Source: Oegoconia quadripuncta (lineage: Eukaryota; Arthropoda; Insecta; Lepidoptera; Autostichidae). Taken from it: a stretch of 64,000 nt of DNA. The stretch is taken from positions 36,239,242 through 36,303,241 of the forward strand of contig OX438743.1 of NCBI GenBank assembly GCA_949316235.1, read 5' to 3'. This document shows, in pieces, positions 43,631 through 53,118 of this stretch. Position numbers and translations under genes: made by a program. Below the pieces are notes generated by a model. The model made no database searches, was not told the origin of the DNA, and saw only the letters and a program-made list of their open reading frames with translations. The number at the start of each line of letters is the position of its first letter. Within the stretch, counting starts at the first letter, position 1.

Positions 43631-45142
43631 GGTGACATCACGAACGACGCTTCCGCGGCACATGATTTGCATAATAACCCGACTAAGTGTTCCACTCAAA
43701 CTTACGAATTTCAACCATACAGTCATAAACATAAAGTATATTCAAGACACGTACAGAAATTCTGTAAGTTCGATCACTTCTCATAAGTAGTATAAAGCAG
43801 TTTCAATCATATTAGTTCAGGTTTATTTAGTAAGTCAGTCACGTTACTTCTAATAATTTGATTATTAAGAGGTTGGTTTTGTAGAGGGGTGAATACGAAT
43901 ACTAATAATGAATAAATACAATCGTTCCTATATCGTATTGAATAAGGCCATACCTGAAGCAAGGGAAAGCGGAGAGAGCCTTCATTACTTGGCATCGTGT
44001 CTTCTGTACTATGAGAATCAGTTCCTTTACTGTCTAAACAAGCCGTGACCTTATTTAATAAGCTTCAAAAATGCCCTATCACCACAGTACACTACTAAAT
44101 ACCTATTGTGAATCAAACTCACAACCTTTATAAACAAGCCACATCTTACAAAATTTTGGAAATTAAATGTGACTGTACGTACATGTGTATAAAGGCACAT
44201 ACACATCCTCATTTGTGAGGCGTTTCAATAGGTATAAATAAATTTTATTTTTTTTCTCAACTAAAACACCGATCAGTCTTAAACTCTCTGTAAGTTGTTT
44301 AATTGAGTTATATAGTACCGACTAGATTTGTATAGATTGTCTATTTTGATATAAGCATTCTGAATGTAAGCGACCAGCTGAACTATGCTTAAATAATAAA
44401 TTGTGAGAGTATACATCAACAACCCTCAAACACATTATCAACTCATTTCGTATTCAATTTACATTCGTCGGCTAACCTATCAGAAAAAAGCTGGCGCGAT
44501 AGTGGCTGCAGAAAGAGCCGATAGGCAAATACCCAAATCATGACCTAATATCGGGCAATTTATCACAGACAGACCTTTGTGCTGGCTCCATCAATCTTCG
44601 CGTCCTCCGCACTCAACACTTCAACTAATTATTGTCGAACGTGGTTTGACAGTTTGCTTGCGGGTTGTCGTCGGGTTTTTTAATCGACGTTTAGTAAAAC
44701 GCGGGCAATTTGGTTTGACAGAACGTTTGATTCTGTTCTTACAAAAACATTTTTGCCTTATTGCGACGATATGTAGTGTTGTAGCGTAGCATCGCAATAA
44801 TATACTAAGTAGCTCTATGCAGGGTGTACATGGTTAAGTAACAATAGGTAAGTACATTTCATTAAAACCAGAAATTGTAGCTTTAGTAGGTTTTATTTAA
44901 AAAATCGTACGTCCCGCGTTGCTTGTAAACAAAGTACTTTTTTTTAATAGTTTTCTTTTTACTTTGTTCATACTTTATGTACTGGATTTATTGAAATCTA
45001 CCTACTCAAGTGATAGTATATACGTATTTACGGATTAACTTTTTACACACTGGATTGTCGATCAGGTTTTAAAACTTTGATATGGAGCGTTTTAAACTTG
45101 TGACGTATGATTCCTAGTCGAGAATTGTTACAAATTATATAT
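43631..45142. other. No gene seen
   Basis: About 44490-44790 is a little richer in GC (70-codon plus-strand frame, no known domain). A degenerate tRNA-like SINE trace may lie at 44080-44160. Confidence 0.45.
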
Positions 45143-45490
45143 ATCGCGAATTCTATTCCCAGCAGTGTACATGTGTTTGGTTCACAATCGCATCAGCCAC
45201 AGGATGTCCACTGCTAAACATAGGCCTCCCCCAGAGAATTCCAGAGTGACCGGTTGGCAACTGCCGCATCCAGCGACTTCCTGCCGACTAATGGCCTGTG
45301 GGGCGTTAAAGTTCTCGAGTGTAGACCACGCACCGGCAAACGCAGCGTAGGACGTCCACTCATAAAGTGTGTTTGGTTGGCGGTAGAAAACATATTATGT
45401 AAGACTGCCGCCAATAAGCGAAGTCATTTTAAATTTTAGCGATTCGTGTGTGTGTTTCCACTTTCGGTCTCATCATCAGTTACATTTTAC
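45143..45490 (+). repeat. SINE-B copy split by the RTE insertion
   Basis: The head (45143-45182) has the tRNA-like TTCCCAGC...GTACATG stretch, and the body and tail (45368-45490) continue with TTTGGTTGGCGGTAG, GCCGCCAA and the degraded tail. The LINE at 45183-45367 interrupts it, so the SINE is older. Confidence 0.65.
45183..45367 (-). mobile_element. RTE LINE 3' end with internal inversion (twin-primed insertion)
   Basis: A 185-bp insertion between perfect 11-bp direct repeats TGTGTTTGGTT (45172-45182 and 45368-45378), within a SINE-B copy. The left part, read on the minus strand, encodes the RTE C-terminus (RKSLDAAVANRSLWNSLGEA). The right part reads on the plus strand as the segment that should come just before it (VKVLECRPRTGKRSVGRP). 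A 5' segment inverted relative to the 3' segment inside one target duplication is the signature of twin priming during LINE insertion. Confidence 0.8.
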
Positions 45491-45494
45491 GCAT

Positions 45495-45564
45495 TTAGTG
45501 ATAAGTAATAATATACTTTTCTGAAACTGTATTTTCTTTTCTGTTATGCAATAAAGTGTATTTG
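45495..45564 (+). mobile_element. LINE 3' end (GCAATAAAGTGTATTTG type)
   Basis: TTTCTGTTATGCAATAAAGTG corresponds to TTTCTGTAGTGCAATAAAGT at about 35108. It contains an AATAAA signal and runs into the pentamer array, as expected for a 5'-truncated LINE. Confidence 0.5.
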
Positions 45565-45615
45565 TATTGTATTGTATTGTATTGCATTGCATTGCATTGC
45601 ATTGTATTGTATTGT
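45565..45615 (+). repeat. ATTGT/ATTGC pentanucleotide array
   Basis: Ten pentamers: three ATTGT, four ATTGC, three ATTGT. It directly follows GCAATAAAGTGTATTTGT, the 3' end of a LINE family also seen at 35018-35145, so it is probably that LINE's simple-repeat tail. Confidence 0.85.
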
Positions 45616-45779
45616 ACATCAGGTTTCACTTTACATGTTTCACCTACTTAGTAAATACTACTTGAGCCCTAATAGGGTGTCATATGAAGCTACTAAATGT
45701 ACAGGCGGCAACACAATTAAGGTATCAGGCTTTTATTTATAAATATATGTAGAAGACAGTCTAAAGGGAAATTAAGTTA

Positions 45780-46035
45780 GAATAGAACCAACCCGTTTCT
45801 TGCCGTGGGTGTTGTTAAAGACGACTAAGGGACTTTACAAAAAAAATATCTATAGTTTTGCACGTTGCCCTGCACGGATGTCAATGAATTTCTATAATAT
45901 ATCTCATAATGTAAACCGTGGATGTAGTTTTAATCATTAAACTTTTAACGTTTGGAACACCGAAACACTGTTATTTGGAATATCTCTGACCACCCCGTTT
46001 GAGATAGAGGTCGAAACGTTATGTATGTATGTTAT
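45780..46035 (-). repeat. Repeat family D
   Basis: Inverted: AGAATAGAACCAACCCGTTT, GACGACTAAGGGACTTTACA, AATATCTCTGACCACCCCGT. Confidence 0.68.
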
Positions 46036-46529
46036 TTAAGTTTGACTGAAATTGATCTATCACATGATATGCACCGATCGAGATGTAAAGGAACCAAACC
46101 AAATTCAACGAAAACCCTCGAAACATTATCTTGAAAATTAAGCCTGCTACCTTAATTGTGTAACAGACTGTACCTAATAACTGTATATATGAACTATAGT
46201 GACATGCAATAAATACTTTGAGTTTGAGTACTATTACAATCTACGGACACATTAGAATCACCACATAACAATGCATTATGAGAGTACCAACACATACAGG
46301 GTTTGCTTTAATAAAATTAAAACATAAAAATATTTCACCATAAAAGGAGCGGCGTGAAGGAGAGCCCATTTGGTTTATTACATTAGCATCCACGCCGTTA
46401 TGTCAGGCAGCCGAATAAAATGTGGCATGAAATTTCATATGGTGCTATAGCATTGATTTTCAGTATGTATATGGTAAAGAAAAAAATTTTACACAAACAA
46501 TCAGGTGTACCTATAAGTATTATACATAC
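46036..46529. other. No gene seen
   Basis: Unrecognised sequence; GCAATAAATACTTTGAGTTT at about 46207 may be a LINE 3' end. Confidence 0.45.
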
Positions 46530-46615
46530 AATTTTTTTTTATACACAACGGGTTAGTCCTTGACCTCAATCATACCTGATGTTAAGTGAAGATGAGGCCG
46601 AAGTTGAAAGCGTAT
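46530..46615 (-). repeat. SINE-B 3' tail
   Basis: T run then TACACAACGGGTTAGTCCTT to AAGTGAAGATGAGGCCGAAG. Confidence 0.68.
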
Positions 46616-46696
46616 TATTATCACTAATATTACAGACATTACTGTACTTTCACCAAGTTGACTCCCCAGGAAAGAAGGAGTAAGAAACTCTATAGG

Positions 46697-47030
46697 TAGG
46701 GTTGCCATACGTCCCGTATATACGGGACTGTCACCGTAATTGACTATCCCGTCCCATATTACTATATGTCCCGCATTTGTCCCGTATTTCGACAAAAGAG
46801 AATAGAGAAGTGAGGGGCGCGAGCGCGATAGCCACTACTGTGGAGATCATATCTCATCAGATCAATACCCATCTGTTAGAAATCTCATACTACGTGCACA
46901 AGCGTGCAAAAGTAGTTAAATATAATAGAACATAGTTCAAAAACCGCATGTCGATTGATGTAGTGTTAGGGTTTTAGGCATCAGAAAAGAAAACGTCCAG
47001 TATTGGCTCCTAGAAGTTATGGCAACCCTA
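46697..47030. mobile_element. hAT-like MITE
   Basis: A 334-bp element with perfect 13-bp terminal inverted repeats TAGGGTTGCCATA at 46697-46709 and 47018-47030, flanked by an exact 8-bp duplication TCTATAGG (46689-46696 and 47031-47038). An 8-bp duplication with short TAGGG-type ends is the hAT pattern. There is no transposase frame, so it is non-autonomous. The left part has repeated GTCCCGTAT-like units. Confidence 0.87.
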
Positions 47031-47107
47031 TCTATAGGGTCACTCTCTTTGCAGGTTTTGGGTTACAGTGTCTAATTCGATAACACAAGATAAAACACTT
47101 GAAGCAC

Positions 47108-47448
47108 TCGTGGCGCAATCGCATTCGCTATTTGTTTACGATTAGCGAAGTTAGCAATGTCTGGCTCGGTCAGTCTTTGAATGGGTGACCACTAGGGGCA
47201 TTTTAAAACGAGTGTTTCCGTGCTTTGGCTGGCACATTAAATGTTCGGTCCCGGTGGTTTTCCATTGAAGGCCTTAAGCCTAGTCGATGGCCTACAGAAC
47301 CGGTTTAAAAAAACGATTGTCATGTGGCCACTAGTCTTACACAAATCGACCAATCAGCACTGGTCCCGCGTCATGATTATGTCCCAAACCCTCTCTCAGT
47401 GATAACAGGCTGTGTCCCAACATTGGGGAACGTGTAAGGTCGTTAACT
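47108..47448 (+). repeat. 5S-rRNA-like SINE, uninterrupted copy
   Basis: About 340 bp. GCGAAGTTAGCAATGTCTGG, then CTCGGTCAGTCTTTGAATGG and GTGACCACT parallel the 5S rRNA A-box to C-box region. The body, with TCCGTGCTTTGGCTGGCACA and GGTCCCGGTGGTTTTCC, is shared with the 37.2-kb and 58.3-kb copies. It lies about 70 bp right of the hAT-like MITE. Confidence 0.65.
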
Positions 47449-47545
47449 GCAGGCTGTGGCTGAAAATCAGCGGCTGCTGGTTCCCAGCGAGCATATGATG
47501 AGCTACAGACCTTTTTGTCGTAATTACAAGATCATTTTATGTTAT

Positions 47546-47755
47546 GACGACCTGTTTTGTGTATTTTGTACATGTACATATGTACCCGAGTTATGGATGT
47601 TTTCATTTATAATAAGTATTTATTTACAAAAATAACATGTATTTATATAGTATACCAACCATCTGGTATCCACAACACAAGTCTACAGTTGCTTACTGTG
47701 GAACTAGATGACGCTGTGTGTATGTCTAAGGATATTTATATTTTATATTTGCTCA
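47546..47755 (+). repeat. SINE-A lacking its B box
   Basis: Starts TGACGACCTGTTTTGTGTAT and jumps to ACCCGAGTTATGGATG, so the tRNA-like promoter is deleted. The 3' part is well preserved to GTATGTCTAAGGATATTTA. Confidence 0.7.
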
Positions 47756-47829
47756 GCAGCTGAGCTTATGTATTCAGCGGGGCACTAGCGCTAGCGTACT
47801 AGGTACTATGCCTCACGGAATCGAGTTGG

Positions 47830-47951
47830 ACGGCGTATTTTTTCTATAACATATAGGTATTTCCAATTGTGTTTTATAAATTTGTTGTTTCATGTAATTT
47901 TATATTATAGTTTTTACTGTTTTCTTGGCAAATAAAGATTATTATTATTAT
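47830..47951 (+). mobile_element. Probable LINE 3' UTR end
   Basis: Ends GTTTTCTTGGCAAATAAAGA followed by (TTA)n, an AATAAA signal with a trinucleotide tail as in several lepidopteran LINEs. The 5' limit is uncertain. Confidence 0.4.
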
Positions 47952-48072
47952 GAGACTAAATAACGCCGAGCTGGCTATGTCAATGCGTACTTATTAACCA
48001 AATAGTCATGTTTTGTAAATAAATTTATGAGCTGTAGCTCTGTTTGTAAACATTATGCTGTTTACAAAAGTA

Positions 48073-48165
48073 ATGGCACTCTCGTATTAGTATTTTCGTG
48101 CTTCGGAGGACACGCTAAATATTCGGTTCAGTTTGTTTTCAATGGAAATCAGTCCATAGGGATGT
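48073..48165 (+). repeat. 5S-rRNA-like SINE body fragment
   Basis: CTCGTATTAGTATTTTCGTG, CTTCGGAGGACACGCTAAAT and TTTTCAATGGAAATC match the body of the family after the 5S-like head. The head itself is missing. Confidence 0.4.
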
Positions 48166-48344
48166 TTGAAATCACTGACTGACAAATGTTTATAATCCAG
48201 CAATTCTCACTAGGCCCGTATGTGGATCTAACTATTAAAGCCTGTACTCTCTCCAAGTGAGCAATAGGTAGAGTAATGAATTCGGGAGTTATCTTGTTTG
48301 TTCCTGGCGACTTGTCAAATTTTCTCATAATTAAATAAATAAAT

Positions 48345-48556
48345 ATTTCGGATACTTACACAAATCATCTGGTCCCAAACTAAGCAAAGCTTGTACTATG
48401 GATACTAGATAACGAATAAATATTTATATAAACATCTATGACGCGGGAATAAATGTTCGTATTCATCATACAAACATTTACCCCTCGCGGGATTCGAACC
48501 CGCAACCGTTGGTTTCGCTGACAGGTTCACTATCCACTACACCAATCGGTCGTCAA
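48345..48556 (-). repeat. SINE-A2 (tRNA-like)
   Basis: On the minus strand it starts GACGACCGATTGGTGTAGTG and has GGTTGCGGGTTCGAATCCCG, a strong B box in a tRNA T-arm setting. It then runs through a ~130-bp unrelated body. A real tRNA is unlikely because the anticodon arm and 3' acceptor do not pair. Confidence 0.75.
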
Positions 48557-48782
48557 GCTTCAATTAGAGCTTAGCAATTAGAGCTTAGGATCGACTTCTT
48601 CCAATGAATCGATAACTTTACTATGACAGACAGTCGTAAAATATGACTTCCTTCTTAGGATGACTGTTTCCAAAATACCTAAACAGAGTTTATTTGGGTT
48701 TAAGTGAATTTAATTCACCTGGGTTTTACAGTAATAACTTACCGTAATATTAACAACATGCACTTCATAAAGTAGAGATAAA

Positions 48783-48960
48783 GTGCGATTCCCAAAGGGG
48801 TAAATGTTGAGTACTCGATTTGGTTGGTGTCTTTTTTTTTTATGAACAACGGGTTACCGCTTAATCTCAATTACAACTGATGTTAAGTTAAGTTGAGGGT
48901 TATTTGTGGGCTGGCTATCTTATTACAAATGGCAACACAGCAATCCTATATCTAAATCCT
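48783..48960. repeat. Two SINE-B pieces in opposite orientation
   Basis: 48783-48829 is a plus-strand fragment (GCGATTCCCAAAGGGGTAAA ... TTTGGTTGGTG). 48831-48960 is a minus-strand tail and body (T run, AACTGATGTTAAGTTAAG, GGGCTGGCTATCTTATTAC). They meet at the T run. Confidence 0.6.
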
Positions 48961-49316
48961 CGACGATTTTTTATTATTGACGCTAACTATCCGACAGAGC
49001 AAATAACGAGAAACGCTTTCACACCCACCGTAATAGTGGACACTGACACAAAAAAATCTGTCAGAAAGTCTATTTTCAGTGCAATCCGATTAACTCACGC
49101 GTATTCGAACGCCCGTGCAATACAAACAAGCAGGTGGTACAGATTCACTTCGAGTATCGCATCGGTGATAAAAACGCGACGGCATGCGGCATTCACTACT
49201 TCCGCCAAACGCCTGTCAGCCCCACCACTTACAGGCGCAAATAAAAATTGAAAAATCCGAACGCCTCAAATCCCCTCCGGGCCCTGCCTCGCACGTACCA
49301 CGCGTTTCAGTTCCCC

Positions 49317-49448
49317 TTTATAAAGGGCTTAAACGAAATTTATATACATAGTTATTTATTTGTCGGACTCGTGCAAAAAATGTCGAGCATTACGTGCAAA
49401 GTCTACTGGCCCTTGTTGTCGAGTATGTTTCAATTTTTCACACGTTGA
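49317..49448 (+). promoter_or_regulatory. Candidate promoter and first exon
   Basis: A GC-rich, repeat-free stretch (about 48960-49330) ends in CCCCTTTATAAAGGG (TATA at 49317-49324). An ATG at 49380 (AAAAAATGTCG) lies at a normal distance and starts MSSITCKVYWPLLSS. A GTATGT at 49423 could be a splice donor. The open frame otherwise stops at 49448. It is not matched to any known gene. Confidence 0.3.
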
Positions 49449-49656
49449 TGGCTTAGATACGAGTGTGAATTTTATCCGAGGTTAAATAACGTTGCTTTGA
49501 ACGTAAAAATCGCACTTAGGTACGTACTTCATTCGTTTGTGTACACAGTAACGACTAAAATGTTTCCGAAATAATTGTCTAATATAAATTGAAAATTTAG
49601 AAAATAATAACAATGTTGTGGTAGGTATATAATTATAAATAATAAATAATTGTAAC

Positions 49657-49980
49657 GGACATTTACACAAATCATCTAGCCCCAAACTAAGCAAAGCTTG
49701 TTCTCCTTCTTTTCGAGTAAATGGCAAAAATTATAAGGACCTAAAGTAGTTTGGCCCAAAATTAGCAGCGTCGATGGCTCTTTGGTTTGCTTAGCACGTA
49801 AGTTTGTCTTTCAAAAGCTTGTACTATGAATACCAGATAACGGATAAACCTACATAAATATTTATATAAACATCCATGACTCGGATATAAATGCTCCTAT
49901 TCATCACACACACAAACAGTTACCCCTAGCAGGATTCGAACCTGCAATCGTTGGTTTCGCTGACTGACAGGGGCACCACT
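49657..49980 (-). repeat. SINE-A2, interrupted by a LINE fragment
   Basis: The tRNA-like head on the minus strand is at about 49915-49975 (AACGATTGCAGGTTCGAATC). The body and tail continue to 49657 around the 112-bp LINE insert. Confidence 0.7.
49702..49813 (-). mobile_element. LINE 3' fragment inserted in a SINE
   Basis: 112 bp flanked by AAAGCTTGT at 49693-49701 and 49814-49822, inside a SINE-A2 copy. On the minus strand it matches the end of the LINE fragment at about 25095-25190 (GCAAACCAAAGA, ATCGACG, GGCCAAACTA, CTCGAAAAGAAG). A severely 5'-truncated LINE insertion with a 9-bp target duplication. Confidence 0.78.
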
Positions 49981-49984
49981 ACTT

Positions 49985-50125
49985 AAAAGTCAGATATCTT
50001 CGAAACAGCTGAACCGCTTTTTATCAATCACACCTAAGAATAGGCATATAATCCCCATAGCTTTAATCTTGCATATAAAAGAAAGTCGCATTAAATTCGG
50101 ACCACCCACTATTGAGACCTTCTTG
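49985..50125 (-). repeat. Repeat family I fragment
   Basis: Plus strand AGTCAGATATCTTCGAAACA, GCTGAACCGCTTTTTATCAA, CACACCTAAGAATAGGC: the inverted 3' part of family I, uninterrupted. Confidence 0.45.
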
Positions 50126-51628
50126 TTTTTATATATTTAATATATGGGCCTCCAAAGGACACAATTTATGCTCAAGCTAGCCAGTAAAATTTAATTTCAC
50201 CTACTTCAATATACGGCCATGTGTGCTAGTCCTATTTTGTCCCGATCATACGTTTTGTTTTGCTTGGCACAAGTTTGCTCCATGCAAAATGAAAACTAAT
50301 GGCCCTGTGTACAGGAACTATATCAGATAAGCTTGGTTTTATATAGTGACCTATTTATATGTGTTGTTCCTTACATCTAATTTGTTCTAGTTCTTGCGAA
50401 GTAAGTTTGTTTGCTTGTAAAGTTTATTAAGGATAATATATTAATACGGAAACTATGTATTTGCACTACTGTTATTTCGTTCAGACTAATTTATTCTCAT
50501 GAAACCTTGCAAGTTAATATTTACACCAAAAAATGATTTCGATTAACAAATAGAGAAAAAGAAAAATACGAAAAGTTTTTATTTTCTCACAAAAGTCCAA
50601 GACACAAAAATGGGTATTTTAATCTAACAAAACATTAGTTTTTGTGAGAAACTGGTGTCCGTACTATAATACCTGTGTGACAGATCACCACGCAGCCTCT
50701 GGAATGGTATAAACCTATAATGTCTCTAACATCAATGCTAAAGATAAATTCAGGGTTAGATTTCGTATATCTCACTTTTCCAAAAAAAAGCTTTATATTG
50801 GGTGTAATCGAGAATTTGTTAGACAATTTTCCCGAAATCATTTTTTCATTGAAGCAAATTTTCTTCTCGCATTTTTCTCTAGTCGCTAGGTGATTATTCT
50901 GTAAACATAAGCAATATGAAAAATCTTTAAATTATCTTATAAAAAAGTATGTTATATGATAATAAAGTGAAATAAGTTTTTGAATATATCTTCAAAATTT
51001 TTACTTTAATGGGTTGCATTTATTTAACACTTTATTATACACAGATATAAATAAGCACAACATTGACTTGAGAAAAGAATTATGTGTCTGATTAATTTAA
51101 TAACAATATGTTATTAAATTAATAACATATTGTTATTAATATGTTATTTAATTAATAATCCTAACACCTATGTTTAAATAAAAATAAGGAAATTAAAACC
51201 TGTCTATTAGTATTATGCCTGTTTAATTTTAATATTGTGAATATTTTTCGTTCCTTTTTAAAATATTTATTGATTGGTTGTATTTACTTTCTATATCGGT
51301 TTAAAGTTTTTTCACAACTCTTGTATTTGTGAAATAATCGCCTGGCCGCACTTAATGATTACACCGTGTATAAGTACAATAAAGTAGATTTTATGAATTC
51401 CAAAGTAAAAGTGATATGAATAACTTTTGTTTTCATTTTACCTGGAAAACGTTTTGTAACCATCCCACATTGATGTCCCATGAGGAGGCCTAAGTGCGGT
51501 GGTAGACTAAAGACAGGTTTAAACTTTCCAGCTAATTGTAACCATAAAAAATACATTACCTAAATATATTTATGCATTCCATAAAATGCGTGGTAATGGA
51601 ATTAAAAAAAAAAATAGCACACAACACA
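50126..51628. other. AT-rich region downstream of the SDR gene
   Basis: No gene recognised. Contains the AT palindrome at 51097-51139. No clear AATAAA for the SDR transcript lies within about 300 bp of the stop on the minus strand. Confidence 0.5.
51097..51139. repeat. AT-rich palindrome
   Basis: TTAATAACAATATGTTATT (51097-51115) and its exact complement (51121-51139) are separated by AAATT. It lies about 0.5 kb downstream of the SDR stop. An AT palindrome this long can extrude a cruciform; no function is implied. Confidence 0.75.
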
Positions 51629-52393
51629 TCACATTAACGTTTCACCGTTGTCGATAACGTAAATGGAGCCGGTGATACTGCGAGCGCGATCGCTTGATAG
51701 ATAAAGAATCAGGTCAGCGACGTCTTCGCTTTCTGCCATTTTTCGAAGTGGGTAGCTTTTATCGCGCTCGTTATATAGATTCGTCACATCTTCTTTACTG
51801 AAACCAGCGTTTTCAGCAAAGTTCGTTCTTGTACCACCTGGGTTGACAGAATTCACTCGCACACCGTCCGCTCCTAGCTCTAATGCCACACATTTTGTGA
51901 ACTGGTCGAGAGCCGCTTTTGAAATACAATACGGTAGATAATCTACGTCTCTTATCGGCTTAAATGCGGCTACGCTGGAGACGTTCACCACATTTCCTTT
52001 AGTAGCGATCAGGTGGGGTACTGCAAGGCTTGTTAATAGGTACACAGCTCTCATGTTACTGGCCATAACAGTGTCGTATGGCTCCACTCCATCACGGATA
52101 CTACCTCGTACTCCAACAGCAGCATTATTCACTAGCACATCTATACGACCAAACACTTTTAAAGTTTCAGCAACAATGTTCTTCACGTCGTCGTCGTTGC
52201 TTAATTCAGCTCTGACTATCAACGGCTTTATACCTTTCGCGTCTTCGCATTTCGTTGCAACATTCTTTAAGTTTACTTCGTTTCTGCCAACAAGAACAAC
52301 TTTAGCTGATTGTTTTGCGAACAGTATGGCGGTTGCTGCACCAATTCCGGAACTAGCTCCAGTTATGATGATTACTTTGCTATTGAAGTCCAT
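51629..52393 (-). CDS. Short-chain dehydrogenase/reductase (classical SDR), single exon
   Basis: A 254-residue NAD(P)H-dependent oxidoreductase of the classical SDR family, probably cytosolic; the substrate cannot be told. Residues 11-18 are TGASSGIG, the glycine-rich cofactor loop. VGRN at 35-38 puts an arginine after beta-2, which favours NADP(H). NNAA at 89-92 is the structural motif (usually NNAG). The active site has NVSS (Ser139/140) and YCISK (Tyr155, Lys159); NPGGT follows at 184-188. Ser140 to Tyr155 is about two residues longer than the usual 13. I chose the ATG at 52393 because its AAG-ATG-G context is good and it gives the standard length. An in-frame ATG at 52441 would add 16 residues. 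There is no intron, as in many tandem lepidopteran SDR genes, but no second copy lies in this window. Confidence 0.93.
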   Translation of the reverse strand: MDFNSKVIIITGASSGIGAATAILFAKQSAKVVLVGRNEVNLKNVATKCEDAKGIKPLIVRAELSNDDDVKNIVAETLKVFGRIDVLVNNAAVGVRGSIRDGVEPYDTVMASNMRAVYLLTSLAVPHLIATKGNVVNVSSVAAFKPIRDVDYLPYCISKAALDQFTKCVALELGADGVRVNSVNPGGTRTNFAENAGFSKEDVTNLYNERDKSYPLRKMAESEDVADLILYLSSDRARSITGSIYVIDNGETLM

Positions 52394-52620
52394 CTTAGAT
52401 GGTGTCGCAGCGTCGACTAAACATAAACAAATGAATCGCATTTCATATTGTTGAATAACGTAACCTTGAAAGTTCGACACGGAATGACGACAAAAAACAC
52501 GCCTGTTAACCGATAATGAATATTCCGCTTTGATAAATACGTTATCGTAGTTTGTTTCCAATTGTCAATATAAATGAGCCGGGTTTTATGAATTGATCGA
52601 TTTACTGACTCCATTAAGAC
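52394..52620 (-). promoter_or_regulatory. Putative SDR promoter and 5' leader
   Basis: Reading upstream of the SDR start, TCAGT at 52604-52608 (minus strand) matches the arthropod initiator. About 28 bases downstream is GGCTC, four of five bases of a downstream promoter element. No TATA box is seen at the expected place. A start here would give a leader of about 213 nt. The leader has a short out-of-frame upstream ORF starting ATGAAATGC near 52446 and an in-frame ATG at 52441, which could lower translation. Motif matches this short occur by chance, so this is a suggestion only. Confidence 0.4.
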
Positions 52621-52933
52621 CTTGAGTAAATCTTCTCCTATCCCTTTACTGAAGTGAGACGAAGGTCATGTCAAGGCTGTTACAAAGGGAAAATTGTGTT
52701 AGAACGTATCCAATCTCGAAATGGGCCATCATTACAACTATTTAGGTTAACTGCTGGTTGAATTACATCAGTCGTGAAATTGCTTGGAAAAAAGTCAAAC
52801 AGCTCGCCAGATCTAAGGGAATGTAGTTTTACAAATCAGTATTCTAGATAATTATTTAAAATCGACTTACAGTCTATACTTATCTCTCTTCAATAAAAAA
52901 CAATTCACTATTAATTTAGGAATGTAACTAATA

Positions 52934-53118
52934 CTAGCTCTCCGCCCCTGACTTCGCCTGCGTGGAATAACTTTATCGCGGAAATTTGTTTATCCCGCGG
53001 AAACTACTCACTTTATCTGGATAAAAAGGATAAAAAATATCCTATGTCTTAAACCAGGGTTTAATCCACCTATCTACCAAATTTCATCCAAATCCTTTCA
53101 TCCGGTTCCGGTGATCCG
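52934..53118 (-). mobile_element. Helitron-like element, 5' truncated
   Basis: CTAGCTCTCCGCCCCTGACT to TCATCCAAATCCTTTCATCC; the last ~60 bp that would hold the 5' end are replaced. Confidence 0.62.

Noticed and set aside
48478..48556. Apparent tRNA gene with a good B box on the minus strand
   Set aside because: The same sequence recurs with a shared downstream body at 49.9, 23.9 and 21.7 kb, and acceptor arms do not pair, so it is a SINE head.
52053..52454. 133-codon plus-strand frame
   Set aside because: Antisense to the SDR gene; a shadow frame.
52441..52561. SDR start up to 56 codons farther upstream
   Set aside because: The farthest codon is TTG, not ATG. The extra residues do not match the family, and the ATG at 52393 gives the normal start just before the cofactor-binding loop.
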